A DNA stretch of 8,639 nucleotides, from positions 1 to 8,639 of the forward strand of contig JAUPWA010000071.1 in assembly GCA_030916835.1 (NCBI GenBank), given 5' to 3'. Shown in pieces: positions 5,968-8,639 of the stretch (within the stretch, counting starts at the first letter, position 1; the number at the start of each line of letters is the position of its first letter). Source of the stretch: Patescibacteria group bacterium. Lineage in GTDB: Bacteria > Patescibacteriota > Minisyncoccia > Phycocordibacterales > SBAW01. The notes below the pieces were generated by a model. That model saw only the letters and a program-made list of their open reading frames with translations, searched no databases and was not told the DNA's origin. The translations under genes and the position numbers were made by a program.

Positions 5968-6532
5968 CTCTCGAGGATTGTTTGAGAATTTGATCGACGG
6001 TCTGCACAACAGCCGCAACGGACATATCCGTTGTATTAATAATATGTAGGTTTCCCCCGAATGATAAGGCGCGTTCATTCCACTGGTGAAGTACGATGCG
6101 TTCTTTTTCTATTTCTTCTCCTGTGATCTTGCGCTGTTGCAGACGCCTAATCCACTCCTCACCATCTTCTATCAAGAGGTACACACAAACAACGGTACCT
6201 CCAAGTGCACGTTGTTGATTTAATAAAATCTCCAAACCCTTGAAGGTAAGTGCACAGACATGTATCTCGGGCGATAAAAGCCCTGCATCAACTACGGTGA
6301 ATCTTGTCCCATACTGTTTCCCACGAACCTTGTCATGCCAGCAAAAGGCCCCAGCCTTTAGTTGATCATTAAACGTCTGCGGGTCAAGATGTTCATACTC
6401 ACGGACCCGATCCGAATCTCGGGGATCGCGCTCAGTCGTGCTCGTCATACGCTCTGCTCCTTTTGCTTCAACGTAGACGTCCATAACTGTCGACTTACCA
6501 GCTGCAGTCGGGCCAACAAAAACTACTATCAT
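5954..6532 (-). CDS. Guanylate-kinase-like P-loop nucleotide kinase, atypical acceptor site
   Basis: The 192-residue protein begins MIVVFVGPTAAGKST with a Walker A loop at 7-15, then STTERDPR (31-38) like the T-T-R-x-P-R motif of guanylate kinases. FNDQLKAGAFCWHDKVRGKQ (54-73) leads to YGT (74-76), a lid-like arginine stretch follows (RRLQQRK, 129-135), and a typical C-terminal helix ends the protein. Length fits the family. The glutamate that contacts the guanine ring in classical Gmk (F-x-E before the YGT/YGS loop) aligns with W65, so the phosphate acceptor may not be GMP. Start: an in-frame ATG at 6583 adds 17 residues, but ATG 6532 starts directly at the P-loop strand and has AGGA eight bases upstream. 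It is divergent from the MTH1-like gene and convergent with ogt. A genuine gmk may exist elsewhere. Confidence 0.78.
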   Translation of the reverse strand: MIVVFVGPTAAGKSTVMDVYVEAKGAERMTSTTERDPRDSDRVREYEHLDPQTFNDQLKAGAFCWHDKVRGKQYGTRFTVVDAGLLSPEIHVCALTFKGLEILLNQQRALGGTVVCVYLLIEDGEEWIRRLQQRKITGEEIEKERIVLHQWNERALSFGGNLHIINTTDMSVAAVVQTVDQILKQSSRGPAH

Positions 6533-6540
6533 TGCGTTTT

Positions 6541-6544
6541 TCCT
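6541..6544 (-). promoter_or_regulatory. Shine-Dalgarno AGGA for the kinase-like gene
   Basis: On the minus strand AGGA (complement of 6541-6544), preceded by a second AGG, ends eight bases before ATG 6532. It is the only convincing Shine-Dalgarno in the window. It also marks the one gene whose predicted leader is long enough (about 27 bases) to use one, and it supports 6532 over 6583 as the start. Confidence 0.5.
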
Positions 6545-6565
6545 ACCTGTACGAAGCTGCCGAGC

Positions 6566-6575
6566 AGTATATACT
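6566..6575. promoter_or_regulatory. Palindromic divergent -10 element AGTATATACT
   Basis: The perfect 10-bp palindrome gives TATACT on both strands: 6570-6575 for the plus-strand Nudix gene and 6571-6566 for the minus-strand kinase-like gene. Predicted starts are near 6582 (four-base leader before ATG 6586) and near 6559 (about 27-base leader before ATG 6532). No clear -35 is seen on either side. If both are real, the two polymerases would compete for the same site. Confidence 0.5.
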
Positions 6576-6576
6576 A

Positions 6577-6594
6577 GAAGCACTTATGAAGCAC
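6577..6594 (+). repeat. Direct repeat GAAGCAC across the Nudix gene start
   Basis: GAAGCAC occurs at 6577-6583 and again at 6588-6594, an 11-base period close to one turn of DNA. The copies straddle the predicted transcription start and the ATG. The arrangement could suit a dimeric regulator; a seven-base repeat may also be chance, since the second copy encodes the first residues. Confidence 0.25.
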
Positions 6595-7062
6595 GTCACC
6601 CTGCTGTTTTTGTTAAAAGATGACACCAAGGAGATCTGTCTCGCTATGAAGAAGCGAGGTTTTGGGATGGGGAAATATAACGGCACTGGCGGCAAGATTG
6701 AAGAAGGGGAGACACCCGAGGAGGCAGTCGCGCGCGAAGCGTTTGAAGAGCTTGGGGTGAGTATCGAGCAAAAGAATTTAGAAAAAGTGGCCGAAATTGC
6801 TTTTTCGTTTGGAGATAAACCTGGCGGCTTTTTCTGCCACGCATATCTCACAGAAACCTGGGGAGGCGAGCCTGAGGAGAGCGAAGAGATGGCACCACGT
6901 TGGTTTAGCTACGACACAATACCCTACAACCAGATGTGGGTGAGTGACCGGCAGTGGCTCCCTAAAGTCCTCGAAGGTAAAAGGCTAAAAGGCAGTGTCC
7001 ACTTTACCGAAGATGGCAACAATGTCATTTCCGAATCACTCGAAGAGGTTACGGCTCTCTAG
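6586..7062 (+). CDS. MTH1-like Nudix hydrolase (oxidised purine nucleoside triphosphatase)
   Basis: The 158-residue protein aligns over its whole length with human MTH1/NUDT1, not just through the Nudix box. It shares KKRGFGMGKYNGTGGK (22-37) with MTH1 KKRGFGAGRWNGFGGK, the Nudix box G36-x5-E42-x7-R50-E51-x2-E54-E55-x-G57-V58, and a C-terminal MWVSDRQWLP region (117-126). It should hydrolyse 8-oxo-dGTP or related oxidised nucleotides to monophosphates, preventing their incorporation. F26 and N32 match MTH1 base-pocket residues F27 and N33. Of the MTH1 pair D119/D120, the first is S120 here and only D121 is kept, so substrate preference may differ. ATG 6586 was chosen over TTG 6532, which would run back through the divergent promoter. 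ung follows after six bases, implying one operon. Confidence 0.9.
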   Translation: MKHVTLLFLLKDDTKEICLAMKKRGFGMGKYNGTGGKIEEGETPEEAVAREAFEELGVSIEQKNLEKVAEIAFSFGDKPGGFFCHAYLTETWGGEPEESEEMAPRWFSYDTIPYNQMWVSDRQWLPKVLEGKRLKGSVHFTEDGNNVISESLEEVTAL

Positions 7063-7068
7063 ATCGAT

Positions 7069-7743
7069 ATGGACGTAAAGATTGAAGAGTCATGGAAGTC
7101 CAAGCTCTCGCCCGAGTTTAATAAGCCGTATTTTAGCGAGCTCACTAGTTTTGTAAAAAAAGCGTACACAACGAGCACGGTGTATCCACCGCCCGCAAAT
7201 ATTTTTAAAGCGTTTGATCTGTGCCCCTTTGAGCAAGCTGAGGTGGTGATCCTCGGCCAAGACCCATACCACGGGCCCCGTCAGGCCAACGGCCTGTGTT
7301 TTTCAGTAAGCGAGGGCGTAGCGCTGCCGCCGTCGCTTTTGAATATTTATAAAGAGCTTTCAGCGGATTTACATATCCCCCTGCAAGAACTCACTAAAAC
7401 AGGCGATCTTAGCCGTTGGGCGCAGCAGGGTGTACTGCTGTTAAACGCAACGCTTACCGTCAAAGCACACGCTGCTGGCTCACACCAAGGGAAGGGTTGG
7501 GAGGAGTTTACTGACGCCGCAATAGCAGCGCTCTCGAGCCAGCGAGAACACCTCGTCTTTATGCTGTGGGGTAATTATGCAAAGCGAAAAGGGGAGCACA
7601 TCGATCGCTCCCGACACCTCGTGCTCGAATCCGCGCATCCTTCGCCCCTCTCTGCCTACAATGGTTTCTTTGGCTCTAAACCGTTTTCAAAAGCAAACTC
7701 CTACCTCATCTCCCACTCCAAAAAACCAATTGATTGGAGGTAA
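7069..7743 (+). CDS. ung: Uracil-DNA glycosylase, family 1
   Basis: Ung removes uracil from DNA after cytosine deamination or dUMP incorporation, starting base-excision repair. The 224-residue protein is near the usual length (E. coli 229). All family-1 motifs are present: GQDPYHG (63-69) with the water-activating D65, LCFSV (76-80) with the uracil-stacking F78, LLLN (123-126) with the uracil-reading N126, and HPSPLS (190-195) with the catalytic H190 and the DNA-intercalating loop. It begins six bases after the MTH1-like gene's stop with no separate promoter or Shine-Dalgarno, so it is probably co-transcribed and coupled. The pairing joins nucleotide-pool cleaning with base excision. Its stop lies two bases from that of the convergent membrane-protein gene. 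Confidence 0.96.
   Translation: MDVKIEESWKSKLSPEFNKPYFSELTSFVKKAYTTSTVYPPPANIFKAFDLCPFEQAEVVILGQDPYHGPRQANGLCFSVSEGVALPPSLLNIYKELSADLHIPLQELTKTGDLSRWAQQGVLLLNATLTVKAHAAGSHQGKGWEEFTDAAIAALSSQREHLVFMLWGNYAKRKGEHIDRSRHLVLESAHPSPLSAYNGFFGSKPFSKANSYLISHSKKPIDWR
7720..7737 (-). terminator. Weak candidate terminator for the minus-strand membrane-protein gene
   Basis: Read on the minus strand, CCAATCAATTGG (complement of 7737-7726) is an inverted repeat followed at once by six T (complement of 7725-7720). The stem is only four or five base pairs, so the fold is weak. A larger CTCCAA/TTGGAG pairing (7716-7721 with 7734-7739) is possible. It lies inside the end of ung. Confidence 0.3.
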
Positions 7744-7745
7744 AT

Positions 7746-8033
7746 TTAAAATAATTGATAAAACTGAAAAACAAGATACGCAAAAACTAAAATAGGTATG
7801 TATGCTAACGCAGCAAAAACCCGTGAGTATTTTTTCTTGAACACAACAACCCAACTAGCCACAACACCAATTACCAGTGCAATAAATGCTACTACCCAAA
7901 AAATTATACTTAATACACCGGGGGCATAGTCTCCCATAGAAAGCAGCATAAAATTAAACAAAATAAGACCAGTTCCCCACAACACAATTAGTGTATCAAC
8001 CACAGCAAAAAGTATTTTATGTGTTTTTTTCAT
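7746..8033 (-). CDS. Small integral membrane protein with three predicted helices, unknown function
   Basis: The 95-residue protein was not recognised. Hydrophobic helices lie at about 8-31, 39-63 and 72-93. Basic residues at the N-terminus (MKKTHK) and between helices two and three (FKKKYSR, 65-71) suggest both are cytoplasmic, with the C-terminus outside. No charged residue inside the helices suggests transport or catalysis. The coding region is visibly more AT-rich than its neighbours. The start ATG 8033 has a -10 hexamer six bases upstream and no Shine-Dalgarno, supporting a real, leaderless gene. It is divergent from the exported protein at 8118 and convergent with ung, with only two bases between stops. 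Confidence 0.7.
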   Translation of the reverse strand: MKKTHKILFAVVDTLIVLWGTGLILFNFMLLSMGDYAPGVLSIIFWVVAFIALVIGVVASWVVVFKKKYSRVFAALAYIPILVFAYLVFQFYQLF

Positions 8034-8045
8034 ATGTAAAGTATA
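8034..8045 (-). promoter_or_regulatory. -10 element placed for a leaderless start at 8033
   Basis: On the minus strand TATACT (complement of 8045-8040) is followed by six bases (TTACAT) and ATG at 8033. This is the same hexamer and spacing as at 2234. No clear -35 is seen. Confidence 0.55.
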
Positions 8046-8083
8046 TCCTGACTTTTACCAAATCTTGGCGTAACGAGAAGGAC

Positions 8084-8111
8084 GAGACAAAAGCGACGGC
8101 TGTGCTAGACT
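8084..8111 (+). promoter_or_regulatory. Extended -10 promoter, predicted leaderless, for the gene at 8118
   Basis: GAGACA (8084-8089, 4 of 6 to TTGACA), a 16-base spacer and TAGACT (8106-8111) form the promoter, with an extended -10 TGC at 8103-8105. Six bases (TTTATC) separate the -10 from ATG 8118. Together with the minus-strand promoter at 8040-8045 it fills most of the 84-base divergent gap. Confidence 0.5.
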
Positions 8112-8117
8112 TTTATC

Positions 8118-8639
8118 ATGATAAAAATGAGTTGGGTCATAGTCTGTATATTGGGCATAACGATACTACTATTGGCTGCCGGGGCGTACTTCAAAGCACT
8201 TCCCCCTGTCACAAACAGCATGGTCAATACTGCCAGTACACCAACATCATCAACCTTTGTAGAAGTTAAAGGAAATACGGTAACTCTCATACCATTTGAT
8301 CTAACCTTCGATGTTCCTCACGATTGGAGTATCAGTGACATCAACTCCGGCATGGCCCCATCTATATATAACGCGAGCGAACAAACTCCCTTTACGTCTT
8401 TAGAAGTCCGCAACGCTAAAGGTGAGTATGTTGCTAGCCTGCATTGCCCACCAAAACCTACCGGCATGGAGCAGTTGGGGGAGGCGTATGATTCGGTAGC
8501 TTCTTCAAGCCGTAGCTACGTTAAAAATGGAGTTGAGTTTAAAGCTAGTTACGAGTATCTGTATGACTATGGAGAAACCCACCATCTGGACACACCTAGT
8601 TTTTTTGTAGCTTGGGTGGGTAGCAATAAACCCCTAGTA
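8118..8639 (+). CDS. Membrane-anchored exported protein of unknown function (3' end cut by window)
   Basis: From ATG 8118 the frame stays open for 174 codons to the last base with no stop, so this is the N-terminal part of a longer gene. It starts MIKMSWVIV with a hydrophobic helix at about 5-24 (signal anchor), then a Thr/Ser-rich stretch (about 33-46) and an exported domain. LIPFDLTFDVPHDWSISD (57-74) resembles the F-x-F-x-x-P-x-x-W opening of several small secreted alpha/beta domains, but that is not enough to name a family. C110 is the only cysteine outside the helix. The start is supported by an extended -10 promoter six bases upstream; there is no Shine-Dalgarno. An in-frame second ATG at 8127 is less likely because it lies farther from the -10. 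Confidence 0.75.
   Translation, partial: MIKMSWVIVCILGITILLLAAGAYFKALPPVTNSMVNTASTPTSSTFVEVKGNTVTLIPFDLTFDVPHDWSISDINSGMAPSIYNASEQTPFTSLEVRNAKGEYVASLHCPPKPTGMEQLGEAYDSVASSSRSYVKNGVEFKASYEYLYDYGETHHLDTPSFFVAWVGSNKPLV

Noticed and set aside
6533..6583. ATG 6583 as the start of the minus-strand kinase-like gene
   Set aside because: The added 17 residues precede the first beta strand of the P-loop fold and lie partly upstream of the predicted transcription start; ATG 6532 has AGGA upstream.
6532..6585. TTG start extending the MTH1-like protein by 18 residues
   Set aside because: It would run through the divergent promoter, lacks similarity to MTH1, and ATG 6586 matches the family N-terminus.
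7991..8269. Open plus-strand frame of 92 codons over the divergent gap
   Set aside because: It crosses both divergent promoters and the start of the exported-protein gene, which has better coding and promoter support.

Overview
The window looks like chromosomal sequence from a small-genome bacterium of the Candidate Phyla Radiation, most likely a Parcubacteria-type lineage. That is inference. The grounds are: short compact genes, many small membrane-anchored proteins of unknown function, a secreted protein with a DUF7282-like domain, an MgtC-like protein without its usual C-terminal domain, and starts that almost never carry a Shine-Dalgarno sequence. Base composition looks moderate, near half GC by eye. 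TGA is used as a stop (for example at 2633-2635 and 3457-3459), which argues against the UGA=Gly code of Gracilibacteria/SR1. No tRNA, rRNA, CRISPR array, insertion sequence or phage gene was seen.

Layout. 1-39: probable tail of an upstream gene. 42-1079: mltG, which cleaves glycan strands. 1105-2184: mnmA, which thiolates tRNA. 2234-3459: a small anchored protein overlapping by ATGA an ATP-cone/Mrr-like nuclease fusion. 3499-4197: an anchored DUF7282-like envelope protein. 4220-4723: an MgtC/SapB-like membrane protein. 4757-5957: a RecB/Cas4-like PD-(D/E)XK nuclease overlapping an O6-alkylguanine methyltransferase-like gene (ogt). 5954-6532 (minus): a guanylate-kinase-like P-loop kinase. 6586-7743: an MTH1-like Nudix hydrolase followed by uracil-DNA glycosylase (ung). 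7746-8033 (minus): a three-helix membrane protein. 8118 to the right edge: an anchored exported protein cut by the window and lacking a stop. Genes are packed tightly and no gap exceeds 90 bases.

Functionally, the left half is envelope and translation housekeeping plus an unusual nuclease. The segment 4757-7743 reads as a DNA-damage and nucleotide-pool island: nuclease, alkyl-damage reversal, nucleotide kinase-like enzyme, oxidised-nucleotide hydrolase, and uracil removal.

The most striking non-coding signal is a repeated start architecture. A -10-like hexamer sits 6 or 7 bases before the ATG at six starts (1105, 2234, 4220, 4757, 8033 minus, 8118). This would place transcription initiation on or next to the A of ATG, predicting leaderless mRNAs. 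The one gene with a longer predicted leader (6532 minus) has an AGGA motif at normal Shine-Dalgarno distance. A second striking feature is at 5946-5967: a perfect 9-bp hairpin that encodes the C-termini of two convergent, overlapping genes and carries both stop codons at its loop.
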